The translations under genes and the position numbers were made by a program. Shown piece after piece: positions 1-11,351 of a stretch of 64,000 nucleotides of DNA. Position 1 is the stretch's first letter; the number at the start of each line of letters is the position of its first letter. The stretch covers positions 327,348 through 391,347 of the forward strand of contig FN649149.1 in NCBI GenBank assembly GCA_000310025.1. Direction: 5' to 3'. The notes beneath the pieces were generated by a model, which was not told where the DNA came from, made no database searches, and worked only from the letters and a program-made list of their open reading frames with translations. The stretch is from Ectocarpus siliculosus. Lineage: Eukaryota > Sar > Phaeophyceae > Ectocarpales > Ectocarpaceae.

Positions 1-1671
1 AGGATTTACGACAAAACGGAGACCACCAGGGCTATTGACGCACGTCCACACCGACATTTCGCTGGTTGAAGACGGATGATTACGGATGCTGGTACTCGAT
101 AGATAACTACGGTGTACGACACCATATCCAGGGTCTCTGCTTCAAACAAATCGTATCGTACCACGAACTTGGCGGGTAGGCGGAATCCGGGAGTGATGCG
201 GGCTTCGCCAGTCGGGCACCTTCGCAAAGAACAACAGCAGCGGCGAGGAGAAAATCTTGAAAGACCCAAGACGGATGCATTTGAATGTCATACGCCTGTT
301 GGTGATGACGTTGCGACAAGACCGATCGCTTGGCAAAGCCGGGTCAGGACAGTATGTATCCGAAGTACGTGATGGCAAAGGCATAACGTTTACACAGATT
401 GCGCCCTCGTCTACACTGCAACTGCTGATTCGCGTACCCCTTTCCAGCAAAGGTCGTACCGGTGGCTCATTCAGTTGGGGACCTGGCAACCTTTCGACTA
501 AAGGACGTGAGTTCAAAGCTCGCCGCAGTCACACGGCCCGGGATTCTTTCCCATCACGCCCAATACATGCAGGACAACTACATGTATATTTCGTGGGTAA
601 ACATTTTACTTTTCTTTACGGTTGACGAGGGAACGACTCAACTATTCTCGGAATTTAAAAATGAACCAAGCCGGAGGCGAACTGCGGAGGAAAAACAACA
701 CTGAGTGGCCTTCCTCCTGCGTAACCCCGGCTGGTGCATCCAAAATATCAAAAGTTAACCGAGCATTGAAGTCTGACGCCGAGAATAGACGAGATGATTG
801 GACACATACATTTGGAATGAGGTTATGCCAGACAAACATTGGGCATCGACTGTGCCGCATCCATCGGCAAGGTACCACTTGCGGCACCTTGCCTGCATCT
901 CCAAACGTACGGCACAAGATCAGAGAGATAACATGCTCACCGGATGTCCTCTGAGTTGGGCTCAACGTCATAGCATGCCTTCAGGAGCTGCGACAAAACG
1001 AAAACGAACATGTACCAGGGGAATGGCGCGCAATATTGTTGTGTTTTCGTAGACAACGGTGGCGTGCAACCATCTCGTGCCGGCGTGTGTTCATCGAAAA
1101 CTGCAAACACTCAACCCCGCCACCGCTGGACGTAACGCTGTCGTCTTTGACAATAGTGCTACTGTTCCCCCAGCTTCGTATCATCGAGAAGTCTTCCAGA
1201 TTCGTTCCCCACTACATGGGAATGTGACTACTCGCAACACTTACATCTCGTCCTGCTGCTCGATGGATTGCCCCATCTACGCCTCCTCCTCCCAACATCT
1301 GCGTCCCGTGGCACAAAAGAAAAAGAGTGGTAATTAGATCACGACATTAACTTGATCCCAAGTCAAGAACTTGTGGCCAGCTTCTTGGCAAATATATTTG
1401 GTTAGGCCTGGAGACTCTCTGCAATAATGTGCCAATAGCGAATGGTGTGCACATGTCGGAGACAAATGTGTCCCGGAACCGATCTGGCCGCAGTGGGCTT
1501 CAGGTTCTCAGCACAGCAGTTTTTCACTATCTTTCACGGGCAACGGAGCAAGTTTGACCGTCCTAGTACCCAGTCCCTCCGCAAAACAAAATCCTCAAAA
1601 ATGTTTGTCAGCCATTGGTCGAGGGGCTGCAGTCCCTCCAAATCTGAGCTCCTTGCTTGACAAAGGGTAAA
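1..1671. other. no supported gene
   Basis: I see only short open frames without recognisable domains, codon-level conservation signs or plausible splice-linked exons. Nothing here resembles the neighbouring families. Confidence 0.5.
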
Positions 1672-1734
1672 TTGGCTTCAGTATGAAAAGTGTCCCCAAA
1701 AAACACGTGGGGACACTTTTCATGCTGAAGCCAA
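1672..1734. repeat. long hairpin (26-bp arms, 11-nt loop)
   Basis: The left arm at 1672-1697 (starting TTGGCTTCAG) is the reverse complement of the right arm at 1709-1734 with a single T/C difference that would be a G-U pair in RNA. The loop is 1698-1708. It could be a miniature inverted-repeat element or a small-RNA precursor; the sequence alone does not decide. A partial echo of the arm (GAAGTGTCCCCATTTAGGCT) lies near 1966-1985. Confidence 0.75.
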
Positions 1735-4700
1735 GTCAGCAAATTTTCCAATACCAGGCGATGTACAGTTTTACGACCTAGGGAGCACGCGGGTTGGGGG
1801 ATGTGTACAGCACGTCAGAGGTGCAGGAGAGGCATCACACAGCATACCACACAGCGTACCACCTCAGCCAAGCATGATAGACCAAGGGTTCTCACGTGCG
1901 TTGCACACAGCGGAGCCTAGGGTGACTACAGTGCGGGATATAGGCAATTTGAGTGCTGTGCCCCCGAAGTGTCCCCATTTAGGCTTCCAGTACTAGGAGG
2001 GTTGAACTTACCCACTCGTTTGCAGCGTTCACAACAGCATCGCCTTTCCACTTCGTTAGGTCGCCTGTACAAGATGCGTGGAAAAAGGCAACGTTGGTAA
2101 ACATTCACAACAAATCAGAGGTGTTGCATGTACAGTAATGGTACACGATAGGGAGATCCACGGAACCGAGCGAAACGTCAATACTAAAATAGAGCTCTGT
2201 ATCGTCAACGACATTCGGGAAAGCATCCGCGGATGCATACGGCATATCCCATACTGTTTCGCCGACCAGTTCAACAGGTATTTCTCACGGGTTTTTCTCA
2301 AACGAAGGCTTCTACACATGGCAACAGGGAGATATGTCGACCCACAGAACTCCTCTGTGCGCGTTGTTGCCTCTCTAAGACCGCTAGACAGTGTGTTCGT
2401 GAAAAAACACGTACTTCTAGAGGTTTGCGCGAAAGGCAAGGAAAGGTGCGTGGATCGATCCCTCCAACGATGTACATTGTAGACACATCCGGTTGCTGTG
2501 CGATTACCCCGCCGTCGGAAAAAGAGATGGACACTGAGAAGGCCATCTGCGTTTAAAAGGGCCTGACACACATCGGCACCCTGGCGGGAAGCACAAAACA
2601 ATCTGTGCACAGCAGTGCTACTTCTATTTGCAAGCAGTGCCACCAATCAACGCCGGTTTCTATGTGGGAGAGTGGAAGAGGAATACCGCGAGAAAGACAG
2701 CAGTGTCCCAGGGACCGTGCGTGCTGAGTTTAACTGGTTCGGGGTGTGCGATGTTGGGATTTTAATCCATCTACGCTGCTTATCTTTCCAAGATCTCGTT
2801 CTTGCTTTCGCGTTTCGCAACAAACGTTGGTATGCTGTTATGCTCAAGACATGCAGGAAGTACAAAACCTTGAACATGACCAGCCTGAGGGTCTAAAAAA
2901 TTAGGGCCCATTCCGATGGGAACGAGGAAATGCCCAAATCCCTGCCTCCGGCACCGCCCCTCGCAAGCCAGGGGCAGCTGGTGGGGCTCTCATAGCGATG
3001 AGGAAATAGCTCGCTTGAGGCGCTTGCCGACGTTTTCCGAGCCTTCGGCTTAGACTATTATAGCAGGTACGCAAAAACAATGCTCTGTCCCTGGTACCTG
3101 GTATGTTTTTTTAGAAAGTAAACATAATCTCACAGAAAGACGACCCGTTCGAGACATAACCACAATCGAAAGGGATGTGCTGAAGTCTTTTCAGTGAGTT
3201 GAGGGAATGATGATGAGAACGAACGGCGTTATGTGACACCGGTATATGTAGGTGTACCATGAATTGCACGATACACACATTTGGTAAACACGGATACATC
3301 TATGTAGCGTAGCAAAGGTTTTGGGGTGAGTTCTAAATCTTTTTGGCGAGCGCTTTCGCATCATATGTGGGCGATATTCCGTCTAAGCTAGACAGTGGGC
3401 TCCAGAGAATATGTGTGCATGGACGAAGTGCAAGCAGCCCGTGTAGGTGGGTAAATCCGTCACTGAACGACACAGAGAGAAGAGCACCTGCCGAAAATCA
3501 CCCGCAGACCTCCCCGTCAGAAACAACTCTGCCAGCGAAGGAAAAGCATGTGTCGGCAGGGGGCCATTGAGAAACGAGTGTCCACATCACTACTGCTGCA
3601 AAACATGTCTTCACATCTGTTGCACTCATACAGCAGGTTAGACGAACTTGAAGGTTGTATGCACACAGCAGCTAATTTTACATGATGTCGAGACAGCGTG
3701 TACCATATGGAGCATCACATGGTTTTATCAGACAGCTTAGGACGAAGACGGGTATCCATTTGATCGCGTATAACACCCACCTCCCGATATAGCTAGCACG
3801 CTGGAATCTTTCAGCTTGAAGAGCCGGCGAGTTGGGAGCCCAGATCGCCTTCGACTGCTCCCTGGCGGTGAGAACAAAACACGACACCGCAATAGTTCCA
3901 ATGGTTATTGTACTGCTTTATGGGAACTTGATTAGTCTGCGTTTGGGACCGGCTTAACAGCAGGCAAAAATTTAAAAACGCTGCCGCGGTACGACAAACC
4001 GCCCTCTTCCAAGCTATTAATACCTACACCGCACCTGCACCCCTGGCATTCATCGATACCATTCCCTTCGTACTGCCGGCGAACAACGAGTAGAGGCTGT
4101 TCATCAGACCAAGACGGACTCGCATCTGTGTGTGCGGCGCAACTCTGTCTCCTTTGGGGCTGGCGGGTCCCGCGCTTTGTTGCTGCTGTCCACGAGGGGG
4201 GTGGAAAGTGATCTGAGAGTTGCATGTGGCGGGGCCACCGCGGACGCTGCGCCGCTGGCCTGTGCTCTGTGATGCCACTGCACAGTGCAGTGCAGACTCT
4301 TGTGACTGTCCCGAAGGGATTTAATTAGCACACGCACACACCCGGGTTATTACAGCCTGCGTGCGAGAGAAGGAAAAAGCACAGGGATGAAAAGTTCGGT
4401 TCCTACCAGGATGTACATGATGAGAGTACCGCAGGCAAGTTCAGGGTGGGTGGTTTTGGGCTGTGGCGTCGGCATGGGGGTGGGATACTTGCTATCGACC
4501 CGTCGAAGTAGGAGAAAAACAATGGATCGGAGCAACCTCTCCACACATCCGTCATGGACTCCTGGAGACAAACAACCTCCACCGGAAGGAACAGATAAAG
4601 GTTTGCTGGTGTGCATAGACCTCACATGAAATGTGTACTATTATTGCCAGCAGCATTAGACTAAATTATTGATGACTACGTATCGGTTTGTACAAGTAAT

Positions 4701-4739
4701 TTTTGAAAAGAAACGCAACTGCATACATACATTGTACTA
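1735..4739. other. no supported gene
   Basis: The longest open frame is 196 codons on the minus strand at 2056-2646. It has no recognisable domain and low-complexity-free but unremarkable composition. Other frames are shorter. I cannot assign any feature before the transposon that begins at 4740. Confidence 0.4.
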
Positions 4740-4766
4740 CAGTGGGGGGCCCTCTATAGTGCCGGT
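4740..4766 (+). repeat. left terminal inverted repeat of the pogo/Tigger element
   Basis: Perfect inverse of 8383-8409; preceded by the TA target duplication. Confidence 0.95.
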
Positions 4767-4865
4767 ACGTGCGCAGGGCGTTCACCGGCACTATAGCGGG
4801 CACCGGCACAACTGGGAATAGTGCCTCAATAGTGCCAAACGGCACTATTTGGGTGATCGATATCC

Positions 4866-4894
4866 CTCAGTAGTGCCGGTCTGGCACTACTGAG
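4866..4894. repeat. left subterminal hairpin of the transposon
   Basis: Twelve-base arms CTCAGTAGTGCC (4866-4877) and its perfect inverse (4883-4894) around a 5-nt loop. The arm contains the TAGTGCC core also present in the terminal repeat, so it is a candidate transposase-binding site. Confidence 0.8.
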
Positions 4895-5275
4895 GCACTG
4901 CTGTTTGAGTTCATGGTGTATCGCTTACCATTTGCGAGGCCAACAGAGTAGCATGTGGATCGAGTGTGGTGAATATACTTTGTGGGCGGCAGGGGCAGCC
5001 TTTTCTGAGACAAATGTGGGTTCCACTCTGATAGCTGAGTTTGCCGCGAAACCATTCCCGCATGCACGCGCAGAATTCACCTTCGGAGCCAAACCCCGTG
5101 TACAGCTCCCGTCCGTGCAACTTAGTATACTTGAAAAAATGTCACGTTCCTCGCTGCCTCCCTACGATGTTGCGTGATGAGACACGCCAACAAAACCAAT
5201 AAACGCGCCAGCAACGAAGCGGACAAAAATAAAACAAAACAAAAAGAAAAAAACTGCGGTATAGCTGTCCCCCCC

Positions 5276-8153
5276 TCACTCATCAACAAACTCTCTCATG
5301 TCTGTCTGGCGCACGCCCTTAGCGGCATGCGCCGCGATCATCGCCATCTTCGCTTTCGATAGGTGGAACGCAGCGTCCCCGTTTCCACTCTCCCGCGCGG
5401 CCACCTCCAGGACGCCGAAGTGAGAAGACAGTTCACCGTAAGCCGGTGGGGCGCGGCGGCCGCCCCCCGTGTCCTCATGATCACTGTCCGCCTCATCTTC
5501 GGATTCCTCCTCGCGGCAGGTAGATAGGCGCGTTCCCGCTAGCTGTGCCGTCATTTCGTCCGCTGCATCCTGTCGAAAAGCCTCCACCACGTCATCGTCA
5601 TCCTCGATGGTAGCCCACGCCTGAACTAAGTCCACCGCCTCCTCCGGGGCAGGCTCTCCGGGTGAGATGTTGAGTTCTGCGAACATTTCACTCAGGTCCT
5701 CGTCTTCGATGCGAGACCCCTGCTGCTGCGCGTCGTGCACGCTCGTGCTCAACGAGTGGACACTCTTCGTGAGGGACCTCAACGCAGGCTCGTGGATGCG
5801 GGCCTGGGTTTTCCCGTGGAGGTTGGTGAGCTCAGCCGCCATCTCCTGCGGAAGCGTGTCGGCTTTGACAAAGCACCTGGTCGCGGGGTTGCCGAGAATA
5901 CGAAACCGCATCCGTTTTTGAGTGCAACGCAGATATTAGACGGACCCAGCGGCAGAAGTTGACTCATCCGCATGCAAAAAAAGAGGAAATTTTTATTGCA
6001 AACGAGGGATGCCCCTGCAGGAAACTTTCTCAAAAAAAATCCGTACCACCTCTGCCACGAAACGTGCCACCAAAGCTATTGTGCTAGCACCACCGCCCGA
6101 GTTGAAGCATCTACATAGCAACAGAACATGTTCAAACCTGACCTGGCGATGTCCTGGGGAGTGACGCTGCCCCATGCTTTCTGAAGAAGTTCAGCGGCGT
6201 CCCGTAGGTGAGGTTGGTGCCCCTGCGCCAGCCCCATCGTCCCGGCCTTCATCTTACTGGCTTTGGCCTGGGCGCGAAGGGTCTCAGCGACCAACATTGT
6301 GGATGCCTTCACGTCGAGCATCTCCTTCCTGTAGAGGACCTTCGTCTTCGCGATGATCCCCATGTCCATGGGCTGGTGCAGGCTGGTGCAGTTCGGAGGA
6401 TAGAACTTGATGGTAACTTGCCCACGATCATCAACGAGATCGCCGTGAGAGGAGCAGCCGTCCATCAGGAGCAGCACCTTTTCGTGAGTGAAGCGCCGAA
6501 TGAACGGGAGGAAGACTTCAAGCCACCACTTGAGGAACGTCGCGGAGTCAGACCACGCGTTGGCCTGCGAGAAGTACTTCAGAGGTGAAGGCGCGTCCGT
6601 GAAGCAGCGAGGCACCTTCGACCTCCCGATGATGGCCATGTCCACCTTTGCAGTGCCGTCGGCGTTGCTGCACATGATGGCAGACATCCGATCCTTGAAG
6701 TACATGCTCTTGGAGCCCCGCGCCTTCTTGCGGTCCTCCGAGGAGGAAAGATACGTGCGCCTGGGCATAAGCTTCCACTGGATGCCTGTCTCGTCCACGT
6801 TGAAGATGAACCTAGCTGGGTACTTCGCGCAAAGGCTCCTGACTTCCTCCATGCCCTTCTCGATGGCCGCTGGGTCGACACTACCAGCCTCGCCATGAAG
6901 TCTCGCACTCAGCACCTTGTTGCGCTTCACGAAGTTCTTGGCCCACTTTTCACCGGCCTTGAAGTCCTCGACCCTCGCCCTCACTGCTGCAGAAGTAGCG
7001 GGCTCAGCGAGCAGGGTTGCCACGGTGGAACGGCCGAAGCTTCGAAGTACGTCCCGTGTGACGGGCATCTTGGCCTTCCGGGCTTTATCGAGCAGATCAA
7101 TAACTATCTCATCCACCTGCCGGCGAAAAAGAGTATACAATGCAGAGGTTCAAGCGACCAACGATTAGTTTCAAACGTAAGCATCTACACTGCGCGGCGC
7201 AGATACGAGGGACGACGCCGCGGTACACCGTAAACAAAGCTGATGTTTTTTAAGTGCCACTACACCCGGAAAGAAAAAATTGCGGGAGGGGAAAGGGAAA
7301 GTTGCGAGGAGACGCTCGTACAGGCTACATCTGCTTACATCTGCTTGTTTGTTTTGAAAAAAAAGCGGGTGCGAATATGTACACAACAGTGCTCTTTCAA
7401 TTTCAAGGACAAATAATCGGAAGGTCTATGAGTGTGGACATCGAGGACCTCAAAGGCCAAAGACATAACAAAAAAAGGCAAAGAGAAAGAAAAAAAGGAG
7501 GTGACATGAAAAAAAAAAACACCATATGATACATACGAAAAGACGAAAAGGGAAAGGCAAAGAAACAAGGAAGGGCAAAAAAAAAAAAGGTACAGCAGTA
7601 GAAATCGGCGACATGAGGGCATTTTTGAAAAATGGCGGGGAAAAACAACGTTCGAGAGGAAATTGCCAGGCATGTCGTGTACTCTACCTACCTCCGGAAA
7701 GTCTCCTCTGCGTGCGGTTTTCTGGCTTCCGTCGCCTGCAGCTGCCTTAGCCTCCACTTCCTTCCGTTCAGCTTTCACCTTGCGGACCAGCCGTTCCGAG
7801 CACTTAAAGCGATCTGCTATCTGCTCATGAGAAATCTTGGCATCCAGCAGCTTGAGGACCTCAACCTTGTCAGCGTTGCTCAGCCGCGCGCGAGAAGCCT
7901 TCTTCCCCCCCCCTTTCTCTGTCGGACGTTTAGATGGTCCCGCCCCAGCATCAACCCCAGCTGCGGTCGCTTTGCGCTTGCCAGTCTTAGCAGCGACGCA
8001 AGAACTGCAGATGCGGGATGTTTCGAAGTCACCCTCCACGCTGCCGCAAGTGCTATGGAGCCGCCCGCCACATCCTCCCTTGCAGACGTGGCCATGAGGG
8101 GTCTTCGGCGTTCTGTTCTGTTGAAGGCACAGTTCACCTTCCGCACACGGCAT
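5276..8153 (-). CDS. pogo/Tigger-type transposase, three exons
   Basis: Cut-and-paste transposase of the Tc1/mariner superfamily, acting on the surrounding inverted repeats. I join exons 8153-7692, 7116-6143 and 5876-5276; donors are GAG|GTAGGT and CAG|GTCAGG, acceptors CGGCAG and GACCAG. The 2,037 nt stay open: 678 residues plus TGA. Residues 1-55 are rich in Cys/His (C3, C9, C24, C28, H33, C36, C49, C52), PHD-like in spacing. Residues 88-130 form a helix-turn-helix (LSNADKVEVLKLL...ISHEQIADRF). The catalytic core has FNVDETG (D262), LLLMDGCSSHG (D373) and QPMDMGII (D405), with 31 residues between the last two aspartates, as in pogo/Tigger. The second splice restores the family motif DIARCFVKA. 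The C-terminal third is acidic. Start chosen as the only ATG upstream of the Cys cluster. Confidence 0.9.
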
Positions 8154-8297
8154 GGTGCGCCTCTGCGTAGAGCTGTGTTGGACTGCAGCAGCACGGTGTC
8201 TGTATTTTGGGAGTGTGGTGGTGTGTGTGCGTGCGTGTGTGAACCGGCACTATTGCGGGCTGACGTGGTGCCCAACCGGCACTATACCAGGCCCGCC

Positions 8298-8325
8298 CTC
8301 AATAGTGCCGTTTGGCACTATTGAG
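8298..8325. repeat. right subterminal hairpin of the transposon
   Basis: Arms CTCAATAGTGCC (8298-8309) and GGCACTATTGAG (8314-8325) are perfect inverses around GTTT. It mirrors the left subterminal hairpin. Confidence 0.8.
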
Positions 8326-8382
8326 GGCGCTTTCTGTGTGGAGAGATTTTACCGGCACTATACCGGCAGTTGGCACTATTCA

Positions 8383-8409
8383 ACCGGCACTATAGAGGGC
8401 CCCCCACTG
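8383..8409 (-). repeat. right terminal inverted repeat of the pogo/Tigger element
   Basis: Perfect inverse of 4740-4766; followed by the TA target duplication. Confidence 0.95.
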
Positions 8410-8411
8410 TA

Positions 8412-9768
8412 TGCTACAGAATTTTTGAACGGAAGAAGAGCAACAGAAATGCACAAGAGACACACAAGACCAGTCGGAAGGCATCGCGAAAAACAGAAAT
8501 GCCTGATTCTCGCACAGGGCGGCAGTAGAGGCTGCGCTCAAAATATACATTCACGCGTCTACCTCCACACGCCTCCTTTGAAATCAAGATACGAATCACA
8601 CGAGTCTAAATTCAAATTTACAGTTGTGAAAGAGTAAAAAAAGGGCAGGCGCTCAAACAAGGCCGGTTGTGCCCATTAGGTTGTAGCAAATATCACTTTG
8701 TAGAGGACGACACCCTATAGCAGCAGGGTGTGTGTGTTGCGCTCAAATCTACTTCTTGGGTGGTGGTATCGAGGGCAATAGTAGCGGCCTACACCCTCCG
8801 CAAGTCTCTGCAATAAATTTAGGCCCGGCACCCAGTGTCTTGTACTGCTTGTGCTCGCCGCCACTGACCCCAATCTCCTGAACTGCGTGTAACTGGAAAT
8901 CTCCTGAACTGCGTGTAACTGGACTAGCTACTGCCGGCGACCCGCCGCACGGGTTTACGGTCCGTGGCGGTGAGCAGGGCTGTGACAAATGTTGGGTTCG
9001 GGCGCAGGTTTCGGACTGTTTTCAGAGGCTGCTGCGACCTTCGATGTTTCAGCTCCAGTAGCAAACCTGAACGTGCCAGCACACAGGACTTCTCTTCATG
9101 GTGTCCTCTACTGATGACAGTAGAATGCATAGAACCTAAACGGCGGGAAAGTTGCTCTCTTTTTCTATATTGGATTTAAGCATGAACATAGAGCCCTTAG
9201 CACCCGCGCTCTACCATGTATCTGTCTCCGTTCTCCACTCTCCCCCCCCCTGTGGCTACTGCTGTTGTGTTGTTTCTACGGTGGGGTGTATTTTTTTTTG
9301 TGTACGGAAAACTCGATGCTGTAGTTGTACAACCACTGAACTAGATTGGTGTACAGCATTGCAAAAACTGGTGACGTACAGCAATCGAGCACCCGTATTT
9401 CGAAGAGCAAGGTCGACGTAACAAGCGACAAAATACAGAAGATGTTCCCTCGCTCTCCTTCCCATTTCGTTTTTTTACAACTGCAAGACAAAACGCCTCC
9501 ACTCCTCGTTTTCGCGCGCTGGGCAAACCAGTTCACCCTGTAGTTATTTTGTGGTATCTGAGCCCCCGCGGTGAATACGTTATGCACGCCACCTCTGAGT
9601 GTGTGCTTGCGTCCCATCTATTCTGGCACACAAACAGTATACTTCGAAGTACTGTATATTTGTGACGTATCAGTCGGGGTCACACGGGAGGAACGGAATT
9701 GTCTACAGGGATTGATGTTTTTTTCCGCCGCCGCTACGCCAACTTTTTGCTTTGCTTCCTCGATCCAG
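8412..9768. other. intergenic or 5' region of the flavin reductase gene
   Basis: No exon can be assigned with confidence. A plus-strand frame at about 8964-9179 reads like an Arg/Ser-rich mitochondrial presequence but has no ATG and no phase-compatible donor that I could identify. A perfect 26-bp tandem duplication lies at 8872-8923. Confidence 0.4.
8872..8923. repeat. 26-bp perfect tandem duplication
   Basis: Two identical copies (8872-8897 and 8898-8923) beginning AATCTCCTGAACTGCG. Confidence 0.9.
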
Positions 9769-11351
9769 GTCACGTTAGGATAGACCCGCGCGATTTGAAG
9801 AGCTGCTACTCGCTCATGATAAGTTCAGGTAAACCTGTGTCATGACGGGCAAACAAATGCAGCGCGATGGATGCAATTCTTTGTAGGAGAATTTGTGCCA
9901 TGATGATGTGCTTGTTTTTTTTGCGCGAGTAGGCTAGAAACGGCTGTTCTCTGTGTCCGAGCACTGACGAGAGTGATGCATCTAATAAGCACGGCGGATA
10001 GTGAAGGCGCACATGAGAATCCACGACGTCCTCATGTTTGTTCTTTCTACACCCACCCCCTGGGCTGTTTTTCCGTACCGTGTCCTTCACTTCTGGTTCA
10101 CACACCCGTGGCGCATCAAGTGGTCCCAAGGCCCATTGCGTTGACATCAACACTGGCACCCGATGGTACCGTAAACTGTGCGCCATTCTCCTATTTCAAC
10201 ACTGTCGGTCACGATCCGCCAACGCTGGCCGTGTCTGTGTGCCGCAATGGTAATGGGAGCAAGAAGGACACCCTGGTGAACATGCTCGCAAGCGGGTGAG
10301 ACACGTTTTCAGTAGTATTTAGGCGTTTGTGAGTAGGATAGCCAAGAGCGTGGTGACCGCATTCCGTAATAAATCGTGTAGGCCCCAACGAGCATCTTGA
10401 GTGCACATTCCCCAACTGCTGCGACAACATTTTCCCATATATTGTGCTTGACACGCAACTGCGTCCGACTTAGGTACAGGTGCAATCACGGTACTGGTCC
10501 GTGGCATGTCTTGACCTATGCGTGTACCACATTTTATATTTATGTTACAGTGAGTTCGTCGTGAGCATCATGAGCGATTGGTTTGTGGAAGCTGCGAACC
10601 ACACGTGCGGTAGCCTTCCCCCCGAGGTCGACGAGATGGACGTGGCTGGCCTGACACCAATCAAATCGACGATTGTGGCGCCTCCCCGCATCAAGGAGTC
10701 AGCTGTGAACATGGAGTGCAAGGTATTCGCGTGTTTGACAGAGGGGGCTGCTTGTTGGGAAGGTATTTCTTACTGTAGTTCCAAGCGTTTGTGATGGGTG
10801 CTTCCGAGGCACTAACTAGGGCCTCATTCCTGGCATAACAACGAGGCGAAGGCCTGCAGTGCTCATAGTGCCCACTGCTTAGGGGCAAGTACAGCAGCAG
10901 CAGAGCACGCTTAGGGGTCTGTGCTTGTGGTTGTTCTATGCGGTTTGCTGCCAAGGGCATGCGGAGCTTTTGGTGTTCATATTTAGCCATGATGGGGTGA
11001 ATCTTGTCCGGTGTTCTCCACCTCCGTCAGCTTGTTCTTGATTCGCACCCTCGATGGATAAATGCATATGTGGGATGTTGTTGCCAACATGACGTCACGA
11101 TCCCTGCTCTTCCACAGGTGCGACACACGTACGACATCGTCAACAGCAAGGGTGACGTCACAACCACAGTTGTGTTCGGCGAAGTGGTAATGTTCCACGT
11201 GTTTTCGCACCTGCTGAAAGAGAACGGCGCCGGGGAGGGCAAACCGACGGTCAACCACGAGGGCTTGATGCCTATCTCACGCCTCGGGGGAAACACTTAC
11301 GGTCGGCTGGGCTCTGTGTTTGATATTCCCCGTCCACGCGTGGGAAAATGA
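9769..11351 (+). CDS. flavin reductase-like (FMN-binding split barrel) protein, 5'-partial
   Basis: Probable FMN-binding oxidoreductase of the flavin-reductase-like split-barrel family. Four exons read in one frame: 9769-9828 (...RIDPRDLKSCYSLMISS), 10121-10295 (VVPRPIALTST, then APFSYFNTVGHDPP and KKDTLVNM), 10551-10722 (GEFVVSIMSDWFVEAANHT) and 11118-11351, which ends in TGA after VVFGEVVMFHV and a conserved HEGLMPISRLGGNTYGR segment. Exon phases agree at each junction: 1, 2 and 0, with donors GTAAAC, GTGAGA and GTATTC. VPRPIA, the APFSYFN loop and VVFGEV are hallmark positions of the family and contact the flavin in solved members. The 5' exon is not found; the first exon listed enters in phase 1, so a start exon must lie upstream. 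Physiological substrate cannot be inferred. Confidence 0.85.

Larger units (their letters stand above)
4740..8409 (-). mobile_element. complete pogo/Tigger-type DNA transposon
   Basis: The element starts CAGTGGGGGGCCCTCTATAG and ends with its exact inverse. The terminal inverted repeats are perfect over 27 bp (4740-4766 and 8383-8409). Both ends are flanked by TA (4738-4739 and 8410-8411), the target duplication of Tc1/mariner-pogo elements. CCGGCACTAT motifs in both orientations crowd the subterminal regions and two perfect hairpins sit just inside the ends. The single gene inside, on the minus strand, encodes a three-exon DDD transposase with no stop or frameshift. Length, ends and gene all look intact, so this copy could be autonomous and fairly young. 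Confidence 0.92.

Noticed and set aside
2056-2646. 196-codon minus-strand open frame
   Set aside because: No domain, no splice partners, and comparable overlapping frames on the other strand; likely chance.
8964-9179. Presequence-like frame (Arg and Ser rich) upstream of the flavin reductase exons
   Set aside because: No ATG in frame before a stop, and no phase-1 donor that would join the 9769 exon; cannot be supported as its first exon.
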